Positions 32,081-43,798 are shown, counted from the stretch's first letter. The stretch is 64,000 nt of DNA from an uncultured Bacteroidales bacterium (GCA_902771725.1 CACXXT010000001.1:62001-126000); one strand, 5' to 3'. Numbers and translations: made by a program. Notes: generated by a model from the letters alone, not told the origin.

Positions 32081-35000
32081 CTATCGGGTTAGGAACTTGC
32101 GTCCGCCAGCGATGTAGAGCCCTGCTCGCAGACCTTGGGTAGAGGTCGTCTCGCTGCGAAGGAGGCGACCGTTGAGATCATAGACGGGGGCGGAAGAACT
32201 TTCGGTGACAACACGTGAGATGGCATCCTTGAGGTCCGTGGTTAAGCAGTAGGATCCGGAGCCAAGGCGATAGACCTGGCACCCGTCCTCGTAGCCCAAA
32301 TACTCCACGCCCTCAGACTCGGCAGCAGGGTGGTCACCTTCGTAGACTGAAGTTTGCTCGCTGCCGGCAGGAAGGTACAAGGTGGCGGTAGTGTTGGCGG
32401 GAACGGTGCATTCGTAGGTGAAACCATTCTGATCGGTAGTCTGCCAGGCGGAGCGTATGTCACCATAGTAGCTCTGGTGGCGGGCACTGGCTGAGGTGAT
32501 GAGTTCTTGCCCGGCGGGCAACTGCTGGCGACGGTCTGGTTGCGGCTGGAGGATGATGTGCTTGAAGCCCGGTTGCTGTTCATCGTACTGAATGCCACAC
32601 ATATAGCGGTACATCCATTCGCCTACGGCACCATAGGCGTAGTGGTTGAAACTGTTCATGCCAGGGTCTCCGAAGCCGCTCTCCTTAGTGTAGCTGTTCC
32701 AGCGCTCCCAGATGGTGGTGGCTCCCTGATCGACGCTGTAGAGCCAGGACGGGCACTTTCGCTGCAGCAGCAGGTCGTAGGCGAAGTCGTTCAGCCCGTA
32801 TCGTGAGAGGGTGGGACCAAGCAGGGGAGTACCTGCGAACCCCGTGTTAAGCTTGTAGCTGTTGTTGCGGATGGAGCGGGTGAGGCGTGTCTTGAAATTC
32901 TCAATTTCCGTATCTCCCTCCAGCAGGTTGAACTGCAAGGCCATGAGTAGGGCTGTTTGGGTGGTCTGGCGCACGGTGGGGGTGATGTAGCGGCGGCGGA
33001 ACTCTTCCTTGATATTCAGGAAGAGCTGGTCGTAGCTGGCTGCTTTCTGAGCGTAAGCATCGGCATCGCTGTCGCTGAGTGCACGGCTCATCTTGGCCAT
33101 CAGTTGGGTGACGTAAGCGTAGTAGGCAACGGCAATGTAGCGTGTATCCGTTGTGACGAAAGAAAGCCAGTCGCCCCATTCCAGACCTCCACCATTGTAC
33201 TGGTAGCCATCGAAGACCTGCTTGGCGAGGAAGGTCATGTAGCGTTCCATGGAATCGTAGTTCTCGCGGATGGCATCCTTGTTGCCGGTCATGACGTACA
33301 GCGTCCAAGGCACAACGATGCCCGCATCGGCCCACACGGTCTGCCCAAAAGGAGTGCCCCAGCACTCAGGTGCGACACCTGGGTAGGCGCCCTCGGCGTT
33401 TTGTCCGTCGCGCACATCCTGCATCCATTTGCGGTAGAAGGATTCCATGAAGGCATTGTATAGTCCCGTGCAGGTGAACACCTGTGTGTCAGCCATCCAG
33501 CCCAGTCGTTCGTCGCGCTGCGGGCAGTCGGTAGGCACGCTGAGCAGGTTGCCTCGCTGTCCCCAGGTGATGTTGGAGAAGAGCTGGTTGACCAACGCAT
33601 TGCTTGTCTCCACGTAGCCTCGGTCTTCGGTGGAGGAACTGACGGGCTGTGCTTCGATGGCGAGGATTTCTACGTCGTCGGAGGGTGTCACCTCGCAGTA
33701 ACGGAATCCGAAGAAGGTGGTGGAGGAGTGGTAGCTCTCGCCTTCGGCAGCACCGCTGAGGGTGTAGTAAAGTGAAGCCTTGGCCGAGCGCAGGTTGGCC
33801 AGATAAGGTGTACCGCCAGGGCCATCGTTGCCACGGCTTCGCGAGCCTGTGTCGTTCAGCATTTCCACGAATCGCATCTTCAGACGGTTGCCGGCGCGTC
33901 CCTTTACCCGGAAATTCACCCATCCGACCACGTTCTGACCGAAGTCGAAGACCACGGACTGACCTTTCTTGACCTGGACGGCTGCAGGCCCTTCCGTGGT
34001 GCTGACGACGTTGGCCATGCCGAAGTCAGTGCCGGTGCTCTTTACGCCCTCGTGTATGGTGGCAGTACGCACTTGCTGCACCTTGTCTGGCAGTGTGCGG
34101 ACGTAGCCGCCGGTGAAAGCGTTGATCTTTCCCTTGAACTCCACGTTTTCACGCACAGTGTTCCAATGGCTGTCATCGTAGTCGGCGGCAGTCCAGTTAC
34201 TGGCCAGGCGTGCATCATAGATCTCGCCGTCGTATATGTCGCCCAGCTTCAGAGCCCCGCCCTTTGAAGAGAGCCAACTGAGGTCGCTGACGATGATGTC
34301 CTCGGTGCCGTCGGTGTACCGGACGAGCAACTTGGCAAGGAACCCCGTGCTGGGTGAACCATAGGCTCCGTGCATCACAGCACCCGCCCACCAGCCTGGG
34401 GTGACCACGGCACCGATGGCGTTCTTGCCAGCGGCAATCAGGGAGGTTACGTCATGCGTGCTGTAGAAAACACGGTAGCGGAAATCTGTCCATCCGGGCT
34501 TCAGTTCCTCATAGATGGTGGTGCCGTCGGGCTGCACGTGTCCCACGCGCTGTCCGTTCATGAATAGGTCGTAGACACCCAGTCCGCTGGTGAAGAGCGT
34601 GGCGGAAGCCACTTGCTTGCTGACCTCGAAGGTCTTGCGGAACTGAGGCATGCCTTCCGTGGTGGTCTGCATTACCTTCTTCTCGCCGGAAGCAGATTTC
34701 ACGTGGCACATACGCGAGCCCTCAAAGTCTTCGATGACAGCATCATAGAAGAAGTCGGACGACAGTCCTTCGAAGTCCTCCGAGAGGCGCACGTGCGGAG
34801 TGCCGTCGGGGTCGTATTCAGTCAGGATGAGGTTGTCGTAGTAGGCTTCCTCGCCAGCATTGTTGTCCACGCGCATTCCGATGTCGCCCCGGACGGCGGT
34901 GCCGGTGTTGTCCGTGTAGGTGTCCACGAGCTGGTCGTCCACGAAGGTGCGGATGGCCGTACCCTCGACTTCCACGCGGTAGTGGTGCTTGTGGCCCAGG

Positions 35001-36202
35001 ATGTCGCTCTTCTTTAGCTGAGTGAACTGGGCATCGTTCCAGGTGAGGTTGCCGTTGATGTAGGTGTGGTGGCGCACAGCGGGGTTGGCATTGTCGTTGG
35101 CATTGATTTGCCACATGTGGTAGGTGTTTGCCGAAGTGGCGGCGAAGATGACTGCTGCACTGGCCTTGACGAGGTACATATCCCAGTCCAAGGCATAGTG
35201 AACGTGTGTGCCATCGGTCTGCTTCTGCCAGACAAGGACGTGCCCGTTGGTGGAGCCTACGATGCGGAGCTTGCCGCCAGTTACAGTGCCGCCCGTGAAA
35301 CTGTTGCCCTGCTCAAAGTCCTCCGAGAGGAGTACCGTGCCGCTGGCGGTAGTCACGCGAATGTCATCATAGACACCGATTTCGGCTTTGCCGTCGCGCT
35401 CGCCGTGGTCTTCTCTCATGCCGATGCGGCCGAACTTGAAGTCACCCGTCCTATCGTCCACCAGGACATTGTTAATATAGGTTCGCGCACGTGAGGCTCC
35501 AGTGACTTCTATGCGCAGCGTGAATTCATCGGTGTTGTTCAGCGCCACCTTGCCAGTGAGGTTGATGTTGTCCAGGCAGGAGGGGTTGCCGTTCTTCCAC
35601 ACATGAGGGCGCAAACGGGGGTAGTCGCCCTCCGTATTCAGCTGCCAGAAATAGAAATTCGAATTGTCCTGCATGGCAAAACAAAGACCTGCAGCCGTAT
35701 GCTCGATGCGCACCTTTCCCTCAACGGTGTAGTCCGTGACTTCGTCCGTGGTCTGTCCTGCGGGAACGTCGCTGGCCTTTATCCACTTGGCACCGCTCCA
35801 TCCGGTGCCCATCAGCCCGGTTTCGAAGTAGGCAGATTCTGTCGATGTGGCTGTTTTCCCCTTGTTGTCCTGCACCGTTACGTGCCAGTAGTAGCGCTGT
35901 GCAGGCTGCAACGAGAGGCTGTTGACTTCTACACCTACGGACTGCTCGCTCTGCACGACACCCGAGTCGAAGATCACGTCCTCGCCTGCTGCGTCGGATG
36001 TGAGGACCAGATGATATGTTGTCTGTACCACACCGCGTTCGGCAGAATGCAGCTGCCATGTGAATTGCAACGAAGATTGGTCGATACCGCTGGGGTTGCG
36101 CAGAGCTTGCACGCGCAGGTTGTCCACGTTCAGCGCAAAGGCTCCGGCACATGATGCGAGTGCCAGCAGTGCGCTCAGGAAGAAATTCTTTTGCATAGTC
36201 AT
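32081..36202 (-). CDS. Giant GH78 alpha-L-rhamnosidase with two inserted LamG-like modules
   Basis: A 1373-residue secreted protein, several hundred longer than the usual 900-1000. Order: signal peptide (to about 24, AGAFA); an Ig-like rhamnosidase N-domain (about 25-125); two inserted concanavalin-like modules (about 157-310 with AGLCFAMQDNSNFYFWQLN, and about 335-474 with AAVIFAATSANTYHMWQIN); rhamnosidase beta domains (about 490-840); the (alpha/alpha)6 catalytic barrel with TDCPQRDERLGWMADTQ near 890 (the GH78 catalytic acid region) and SGFGDPGMNSFNHYAYG near 1180; a C-terminal beta domain; and a tail RAGLYIAGGRKFLTR. It should remove alpha-L-rhamnose from polymers outside the cell or in the periplasm, with the inserts probably binding carbohydrate. 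First gene of the operon with the GH106-like gene. Confidence 0.9.
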   Translation of the reverse strand: MTMQKNFFLSALLALASCAGAFALNVDNLRVQALRNPSGIDQSSLQFTWQLHSAERGVVQTTYHLVLTSDAAGEDVIFDSGVVQSEQSVGVEVNSLSLQPAQRYYWHVTVQDNKGKTATSTESAYFETGLMGTGWSGAKWIKASDVPAGQTTDEVTDYTVEGKVRIEHTAAGLCFAMQDNSNFYFWQLNTEGDYPRLRPHVWKNGNPSCLDNINLTGKVALNNTDEFTLRIEVTGASRARTYINNVLVDDRTGDFKFGRIGMREDHGERDGKAEIGVYDDIRVTTASGTVLLSEDFEQGNSFTGGTVTGGKLRIVGSTNGHVLVWQKQTDGTHVHYALDWDMYLVKASAAVIFAATSANTYHMWQINANDNANPAVRHHTYINGNLTWNDAQFTQLKKSDILGHKHHYRVEVEGTAIRTFVDDQLVDTYTDNTGTAVRGDIGMRVDNNAGEEAYYDNLILTEYDPDGTPHVRLSEDFEGLSSDFFYDAVIEDFEGSRMCHVKSASGEKKVMQTTTEGMPQFRKTFEVSKQVASATLFTSGLGVYDLFMNGQRVGHVQPDGTTIYEELKPGWTDFRYRVFYSTHDVTSLIAAGKNAIGAVVTPGWWAGAVMHGAYGSPSTGFLAKLLVRYTDGTEDIIVSDLSWLSSKGGALKLGDIYDGEIYDARLASNWTAADYDDSHWNTVRENVEFKGKINAFTGGYVRTLPDKVQQVRTATIHEGVKSTGTDFGMANVVSTTEGPAAVQVKKGQSVVFDFGQNVVGWVNFRVKGRAGNRLKMRFVEMLNDTGSRSRGNDGPGGTPYLANLRSAKASLYYTLSGAAEGESYHSSTTFFGFRYCEVTPSDDVEILAIEAQPVSSSTEDRGYVETSNALVNQLFSNITWGQRGNLLSVPTDCPQRDERLGWMADTQVFTCTGLYNAFMESFYRKWMQDVRDGQNAEGAYPGVAPECWGTPFGQTVWADAGIVVPWTLYVMTGNKDAIRENYDSMERYMTFLAKQVFDGYQYNGGGLEWGDWLSFVTTDTRYIAVAYYAYVTQLMAKMSRALSDSDADAYAQKAASYDQLFLNIKEEFRRRYITPTVRQTTQTALLMALQFNLLEGDTEIENFKTRLTRSIRNNSYKLNTGFAGTPLLGPTLSRYGLNDFAYDLLLQRKCPSWLYSVDQGATTIWERWNSYTKESGFGDPGMNSFNHYAYGAVGEWMYRYMCGIQYDEQQPGFKHIILQPQPDRRQQLPAGQELITSASARHQSYYGDIRSAWQTTDQNGFTYECTVPANTTATLYLPAGSEQTSVYEGDHPAAESEGVEYLGYEDGCQVYRLGSGSYCLTTDLKDAISRVVTESSSAPVYDLNGRLLRSETTSTQGLRAGLYIAGGRKFLTR

Positions 36203-36233
36203 TATGATAGTAGCTTGTTAGGTTTTTCGGGTG

Positions 36234-36241
36234 CAAAGATA
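36234..36241 (-). promoter_or_regulatory. -7 promoter element of the GH78 operon
   Basis: Minus-strand TATCTTTG fits TAnnTTTG, 31 bases before the start. No clear -33 box. The 279-base region 36203-36481 otherwise holds only the opposing promoter at 36411. Confidence 0.6.
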
Positions 36242-36410
36242 CAACAATTGCAACGAAAAGAGCCACATTTTTTGACCAAAAAAAACAATTCTCTGATAAA
36301 AACATGTTCTATGTGTCGTTATGAACTCGTAAACCTGTTAATTTATACTAAATCCATTGCACCTATTGAAATAATTCAGATCAAGATTGAACGCTTCTAT
36401 GTTTTCTTTG

Positions 36411-36418
36411 TACTTTTG
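36411..36418 (+). promoter_or_regulatory. -7 promoter element of the 36482 gene pair
   Basis: TACTTTTG fits TAnnTTTG and predicts a leader of about 57 bases before the ATG at 36482. A weak TTG at 36387-36389 could serve as -33. Confidence 0.6.
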
Positions 36419-36481
36419 CCGAGTATTTCAGGCTTCTTGCTTGTTTTTTGTTAAACTGCTACTTAATACCTATTAGAAATA

Positions 36482-37039
36482 ATGAGAAATTTATTTTTTA
36501 TTGCGACCCTCTTCCTTGGCGTCCTTTCAGTTCAGGCGCAGGAGAAGGTAATGAAGGTCCTGAAGAAAGACGGGACATGTGCCAAGACTCGTGTGGCAGA
36601 TCTGAAGGAAATCAGTTTTCTGATGGTGGATGGAACAGGGCACAGTCTGCAGGTGAAGACCTTGGGCGGCGAGACCGCCGATGTGCTCTTTGAGGCAAAT
36701 CCTGTGGTGACCGTCGCTGATGGCAAACTGATTGTGAAACCGAGAACGGCAGATGCTGTGGAGTTCGAGATTTCTGACATTGCAGAAATACTATTCGGAC
36801 AAACTACCGGTGTGAAAATCGCCGGCGAGGAGAAGGGCTTTTCGTGCCTCCTTCAGGAGGGCGGAGCTCTACTTCGTGGAATCCCCAAGGGCGTTAGGCC
36901 TCGCATATATACGCTTGATGGTCGCAGCGTCACGACTCCTCCCGTCCATGGCGGCCAACTTCGGCTGAACCGTACCACCCTGGGCACTGGTGTTTTCATC
37001 GTGAAGGTAGGCACATTCTCTACCAAAATCAAGATTTAA
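36482..37039 (+). CDS. Small secreted protein with T9SS-like C-terminal tail
   Basis: A 185-residue protein with a signal peptide (1-20, ending VQAQ). The first 40 mature residues (KVMKVLKKDGTCAKTRVADLKEISF in outline) form a beta-hairpin-like motif repeated in the next gene and common at the N-termini of Bacteroidales surface proteins. A second similar strand pair follows (VKPRTADAVEFEISDIAEILF). The C-terminal 70 residues (RIYTLDGRSV and GTGVFIVKVGTFSTKIKI) look like a T9SS type A sorting domain. Function unknown. It is 33 bases before the GxGYxYP gene and probably made with it. Confidence 0.75.
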   Translation: MRNLFFIATLFLGVLSVQAQEKVMKVLKKDGTCAKTRVADLKEISFLMVDGTGHSLQVKTLGGETADVLFEANPVVTVADGKLIVKPRTADAVEFEISDIAEILFGQTTGVKIAGEEKGFSCLLQEGGALLRGIPKGVRPRIYTLDGRSVTTPPVHGGQLRLNRTTLGTGVFIVKVGTFSTKIKI

Positions 37040-37072
37040 TTCGATATGCACCTAATATCAAACTTTTGTAAG

Positions 37073-39223
37073 ATGAGAAAGACTTTCCTTATAGCTGCCG
37101 CCTTTCTAGGAATTGTACAGCTCATGGCGCAGCAACCCACTACGATGATCATGAAGCTCGCGAACGGAGCTGCCTTGCGCACCGATGTGAGTGAAGTGGA
37201 ACGAATCACATTTGCCGATACCGTGTACACCCTCAACAGCGACGGCCTTCGTATCCTCGAGGCCGACGAACTCTGCTGGCCCGAAGACCGGCTGTTGCCG
37301 TTCTTCCTTCCGCCCGCAACCGTTAGGTCGCTGGACATGAGCGCCGCCAAACTGAGCGATGAAGAGCGAGTCATGTTCTGTACCCTTCAAGGTATAGTCA
37401 ACCGCTCCCGCCCGCGTATACTCCTCTTCAACCATAACGAAGAACCGCGTAGTACTTGGCCCACGGCGCATGGCCTCCGTACTGCTTCCATCCCCACCAC
37501 ATCTCCCTACAACCTAGTGAAACTGTTTCAGGAGGAGATACGTGGTCTTGTACTCTATAGCAATAAGTTGAGCGAGCATTATTCCAATCTCGCCATCACG
37601 ATTGCCGGTCTAGAGCGTCTGCTACCCGTGACCGCTGAGGTTCGTGGAAAGTTGGTGGCTGCGGGTCTGGATTTTCCTGTTGTGGAGGATCTTACCCCAC
37701 TGACGATGTCCACAGCGTTGGCAGTCTACACCTATCTCTACGATAATTATTGGAGCCGTTGCAATCATCGCTTGCTCATAAGTGAGCGTCCAACGATACC
37801 TTATGTACACGATATTGGTGCAGCCTGTGGTTCTGCGAGTGTGTGGCTGGACCCTCGCAATGCTAACGAACGTTCGCTGTTGGACAAGATGCTGAAGGAT
37901 ATGACACCAGGCCGTGATTTCGTGTTGGGTTGGTATCCCGAGGAACGCTCCGGTGTGGGTGAGGCCACTAAGTATGGTCTGTCCACCGTACCTGCCGACT
38001 TCTTCGAGAATACTACGGTCTACACGTCGGTGCAGAAGGCGGTCAAAATCCCTCCTGTGCCTAAACGCCCGAAACTGGAGAACAAGGTGTATGCCTCGGT
38101 CTACATCAGCGACGGCGACAACATCCAATACTGCCAGCACGCGATGGCGAAGATTTTTGAACAGGGTGGTCGGGGCAAGATGCCCATGAACTGGACCATC
38201 AGTCCTGCTCTGGCGGACTTAGCGCCCATGATGCTGAACTATTACTATGGCAAGGCTTCCAGCAGCGACTGCTTCGTCAGCGGCCCCTCCGGTTTGGGCT
38301 ATGCCATGCCCTATGATGCCCACAACTCTCGCTATTATGCTCCATCGACGTCGAGCAAGACAATCACCCCTTATACTCAGCTGACGCAGCGCTATCTGGA
38401 GAAGAGCGGCCTTCGGGTGGTTACCATTTGGGACGATGTGAGCAGCTCACAGCGTAAGGTGTATGCGGACAATTGTCCTTATCTCTATGGTCTCACCATC
38501 AATGACTGGGAACGTCAGTCCGGGAGGCTGACGACAAAGATACAGTCCGGGAGGCTTCCAATTGCGGTTCAGTATCCCTGCTATGCCAGCGGTGCAGATG
38601 TCATCACAGACTTCTTCAATCGTGACATTAAGAATTTCAAGGGTGGGGAGCCGATGTTCGTGACGGGTCAGGCTACAGTGTGGGATGCAGGTCCTGACAA
38701 GCTGGTAGCCCTGAAGGAAAAGCTGGACGCACTCTCGCCTGGCAACGTGAATATCGTCCGTGCTGACCACTGGTTCAGCTACTTTAACGAGGCTCATCAC
38801 CTTCCTTTTAACCTGACGCTTCTGCAGGGCATGGAAATCACTTCTTCTCCGGCGAAGACTCAGGTGAAGTATGCCGCTGACGGCTCGCCCTCGGAGGGGT
38901 ATATATGGATTTCGAAGACGGCAGACTCAGAGGGTTGGGTTCAATTGGATTTTCAGGAGGTATATGAGATTAGCCGCTACGTGGTGCGTCATGCTGAGGC
39001 CGCTGGCCTTGATCCAGAACTGAACAGTCGTGACTTCATCGTGGAGACGAGTCTGGATGGTGAGTCGTGGGTGACAGCGGGAACGCATACTGGCAACATA
39101 GCTGCGGTGACCGATGTCACCATTGCGCCCGTGGAGGCTCGTTATGTGCGCTTGCGTGTATTAAACGGGGGTGTGGACGGTTTCGTCCGCATCGGCGATA
39201 TTGAGGTGTACGGGGCGCATTAA
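37073..39223 (+). CDS. GxGYxYP-family secreted protein with C-terminal F5/8 type C-like domain
   Basis: A 716-residue protein; signal peptide about 1-19 (MRKTFLIAAAFLGIVQLMAQ). A short N-terminal motif (TMIMKLANGAALRTDVSEVERITF in outline) matches that of the preceding gene. The body (about 70-570) fits the putative glycoside hydrolase family with the GxGYxYP signature, here GPSGLGYAMP, with YISDGDNIQYCQH and ASGADVITDFF as other conserved parts. The last 140 residues (WVQLDFQEVYEISRYVVRHA to FVRIGDIEVYGAH) are a discoidin/CBM32-like sugar-binding domain. Catalytic function is undefined in the family. A 14-bp direct repeat inside the gene (38516-38529 and 38543-38556) encodes QSGRL twice. Confidence 0.82.
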   Translation: MRKTFLIAAAFLGIVQLMAQQPTTMIMKLANGAALRTDVSEVERITFADTVYTLNSDGLRILEADELCWPEDRLLPFFLPPATVRSLDMSAAKLSDEERVMFCTLQGIVNRSRPRILLFNHNEEPRSTWPTAHGLRTASIPTTSPYNLVKLFQEEIRGLVLYSNKLSEHYSNLAITIAGLERLLPVTAEVRGKLVAAGLDFPVVEDLTPLTMSTALAVYTYLYDNYWSRCNHRLLISERPTIPYVHDIGAACGSASVWLDPRNANERSLLDKMLKDMTPGRDFVLGWYPEERSGVGEATKYGLSTVPADFFENTTVYTSVQKAVKIPPVPKRPKLENKVYASVYISDGDNIQYCQHAMAKIFEQGGRGKMPMNWTISPALADLAPMMLNYYYGKASSSDCFVSGPSGLGYAMPYDAHNSRYYAPSTSSKTITPYTQLTQRYLEKSGLRVVTIWDDVSSSQRKVYADNCPYLYGLTINDWERQSGRLTTKIQSGRLPIAVQYPCYASGADVITDFFNRDIKNFKGGEPMFVTGQATVWDAGPDKLVALKEKLDALSPGNVNIVRADHWFSYFNEAHHLPFNLTLLQGMEITSSPAKTQVKYAADGSPSEGYIWISKTADSEGWVQLDFQEVYEISRYVVRHAEAAGLDPELNSRDFIVETSLDGESWVTAGTHTGNIAAVTDVTIAPVEARYVRLRVLNGGVDGFVRIGDIEVYGAH
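38516..38556 (+). repeat. In-gene direct repeat CAGTCCGGGAGGCT
   Basis: Two exact 14-bp copies 27 bases apart. The spacing is a multiple of three, so it encodes QSGRL twice without breaking the frame. Confidence 0.8.
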
Positions 39224-39234
39224 GAGAGGAGATA

Positions 39235-39254
39235 CCCTCGGCTGATGCCGAGGG
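39235..39254. terminator. Hairpin between convergent genes
   Basis: Perfect 8-bp arms CCCTCGGC and GCCGAGGG around TGAT. No T-run follows, so termination is plausible but unproven. Confidence 0.5.
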
Positions 39255-39260
39255 CACTGT

Positions 39261-41666
<2,406 letters not shown>

Positions 41667-41698
41667 TTATGAAAAGGTGTCATGTGGTGGCTGGGTAT

Positions 41699-43798
41699 TC
41701 AGAGGCGGTTGCCTTTGACGATCATTTCCCGGATGGCCTCGGTGAACTGCTTGTCGTTCTTGAGGTCTTCGATGTTCAGGTGCATGCGGTAGCGCCAGTA
41801 GTGGTGAGGATTGGCGGGGATGTTGATCCGCTCGGCTCCGGCATCTTTCAGGCGCAGGTGCTCGTCTGTCGCGAGCCAGTCCTGGAGGGCGATGACGCAG
41901 ACCATGGACGGGCAGCTGAGGTGGCGCTGTATGATGTGGCGTGCGAGGTTTCCGGAGAGCGGATGTGGTGCAGGTCCTTCCATCTGGAGTATGGAATTGT
42001 AGTAATCCTGTGTCCGCTCGTAGTCCTCGTCCCACCACATACGCAGGGTGGGTGTGTCGTGGCTGCTGATTGTTGCGACGCTTCGCCGCGGGTTGCGTTC
42101 TACGTGTCCGAAACGCACCCAAGCCTCTTTCGGCATGGACTCCAGTTCGAGGCTTAGAATGCCCAGTTCATCCATGACCCACTGTACGCATGCGGGCACC
42201 ATTCCAAGGTCCTCGGCACAGCAGAGCATTCGTGTGGCGCGCACCAGCTTAGGCAGCTTCTGCATAGCTTCCTCGTACCAGAACTGGTTGTTGCGGTGGT
42301 AGAAGTACTGTTCGTAGAGTCGGTCGAACGCCTGCTTCTCCTGATCGGAGAGTGCGGCATAGGCTTCAGTCTTCTGTGCAGAGATGCGTGGATGGAAGAC
42401 CTCTGGGTTCTTATGATCGCGGAGAAAGAGCACGTCGGTGGAAACGTCTGCATTCCTGATGATCGGGCATGTAGTACGTTTCAGTGTTTCGTCGCTGATG
42501 CCATATCCGTAAATTTCCTCGCGAGTGAGGGCGAGTGCAGGCGAGAACTGTCCGAGAAGTCCGCTCTTGACAGGTACTGGAATTTCCCAGATGCGGAAGA
42601 AACCCAGCACGTGGTCTATGCGGTAGGCGTCGAAGTAGCGGGCCATGTTGCGGAAGCGACGCTCCCACCACTGACAACCATCCCGAAGCATCTCCTCCCA
42701 GTTGTAGGTGGGAAATCCCCAGTTCTGACCATCTTCAGCGAAGTCATCAGGTGGAGCGCCAGCCTGGCCGTTGAGGTTGAAGTAGCGCGGTTCCTGCCAC
42801 ACGTCGCAACCATGGCGGGCCACGCCGATGGGAATGTCACCTTTAAGAATTACCCCGCGCGTGCGAGCATAAGCGTGGACGGCGCTAAGCTGTTGGGCGA
42901 GGATGAACTGAACGAAGTACCAAAAAGCAATATCTCCTAATTGAGAGCCTACAGCAGACAGCGCCTTGCGGTCGTTCTCGTTCCATTGGCGATGGTCGGG
43001 CCACTGGCTGAAATCTCCTGTTCCGTAGGTGTCGCGCAGGGTGCAGTACTGTGCGTAGGGAACAAGCCACGTCTGTGCTTCCTCGAAGAAACTCTGGAAG
43101 TCAGCCGATGCCAAAAGTTTCTTGCCCTCTTGATGGAAGAGCAGCTTAAGGTACTCGAGTTTGGCGGCATTCACGCGCTCGTAGTCGATTTGCGTGAGAG
43201 CATTCAGTTCCAGTCGCAGCGCCTCGAACCGTTCGAGGTCTGCTTTCTTCTTCAGCTTCGGTAGAGCTCCCAGTTCCACGTACTGGGGGTGGAGGGCAAA
43301 GACGCTGATGCAGGAGTAGGGGTAGGAATCGCCCCATGTGTGACTGCTGGTGGTGTCGTTGATGGGCAGTATTTGCAAGAGACGCTGTCCGCTGGTGGCC
43401 ACCCAGTCGACCATCTGCCGCAGATCGCCGAAGTCTCCCACGCCGAAGCTACGTCTGGAGCGGAGGGAGAAGACGGGAATCAGCGTTCCTGCCACGCGGA
43501 AATCTTCGGGGGCGTCCATCCACGCGTCGCGCTGCACCACGGGCAGGGAGGGGTTGGCCACCTCCTTGGGGTCGAAGCTGTGGGGACAGAAGACCCACTC
43601 GGAGCGTTTCTCGCGGCCTTTCCAAGTCACGGTGTAGAAGTAGTCAATGGCTTTCTCAACAGTCAGTTCCACGGACCAGATAATGCCATCGCTGGTGCGC
43701 ATGGCGTTGCGCGTCTGGCTGCCATCGTGTTCGAGGACGTTCAGGAAGAGATCCTCGCCAAAGATGGTTCGGTATTCGATTTCAAATTTGATATTCAT
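41699..43798 (-). CDS. malQ: 4-alpha-glucanotransferase (GH77), short form with one CBM20-like domain
   Basis: A 699-residue cytoplasmic enzyme that rearranges maltodextrins, releasing glucose. Catalytic landmarks are YRIDHVLGFFRIWEIP (nucleophile Asp), CAEDLGM (acid/base Glu) and SSHDTPTLRMWW (third Asp). The first about 95 residues (IKFEIEYRTIFGEDLFL and onward) are a CBM20-like starch-binding domain. MalQ of other Bacteroidales generally carries two such domains and is near 890 residues, so one copy seems missing. It lies 50 bases after the MFS gene and is part of the leftward arm of the starch locus. Confidence 0.93.
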   Translation of the reverse strand: MNIKFEIEYRTIFGEDLFLNVLEHDGSQTRNAMRTSDGIIWSVELTVEKAIDYFYTVTWKGREKRSEWVFCPHSFDPKEVANPSLPVVQRDAWMDAPEDFRVAGTLIPVFSLRSRRSFGVGDFGDLRQMVDWVATSGQRLLQILPINDTTSSHTWGDSYPYSCISVFALHPQYVELGALPKLKKKADLERFEALRLELNALTQIDYERVNAAKLEYLKLLFHQEGKKLLASADFQSFFEEAQTWLVPYAQYCTLRDTYGTGDFSQWPDHRQWNENDRKALSAVGSQLGDIAFWYFVQFILAQQLSAVHAYARTRGVILKGDIPIGVARHGCDVWQEPRYFNLNGQAGAPPDDFAEDGQNWGFPTYNWEEMLRDGCQWWERRFRNMARYFDAYRIDHVLGFFRIWEIPVPVKSGLLGQFSPALALTREEIYGYGISDETLKRTTCPIIRNADVSTDVLFLRDHKNPEVFHPRISAQKTEAYAALSDQEKQAFDRLYEQYFYHRNNQFWYEEAMQKLPKLVRATRMLCCAEDLGMVPACVQWVMDELGILSLELESMPKEAWVRFGHVERNPRRSVATISSHDTPTLRMWWDEDYERTQDYYNSILQMEGPAPHPLSGNLARHIIQRHLSCPSMVCVIALQDWLATDEHLRLKDAGAERINIPANPHHYWRYRMHLNIEDLKNDKQFTEAIREMIVKGNRL

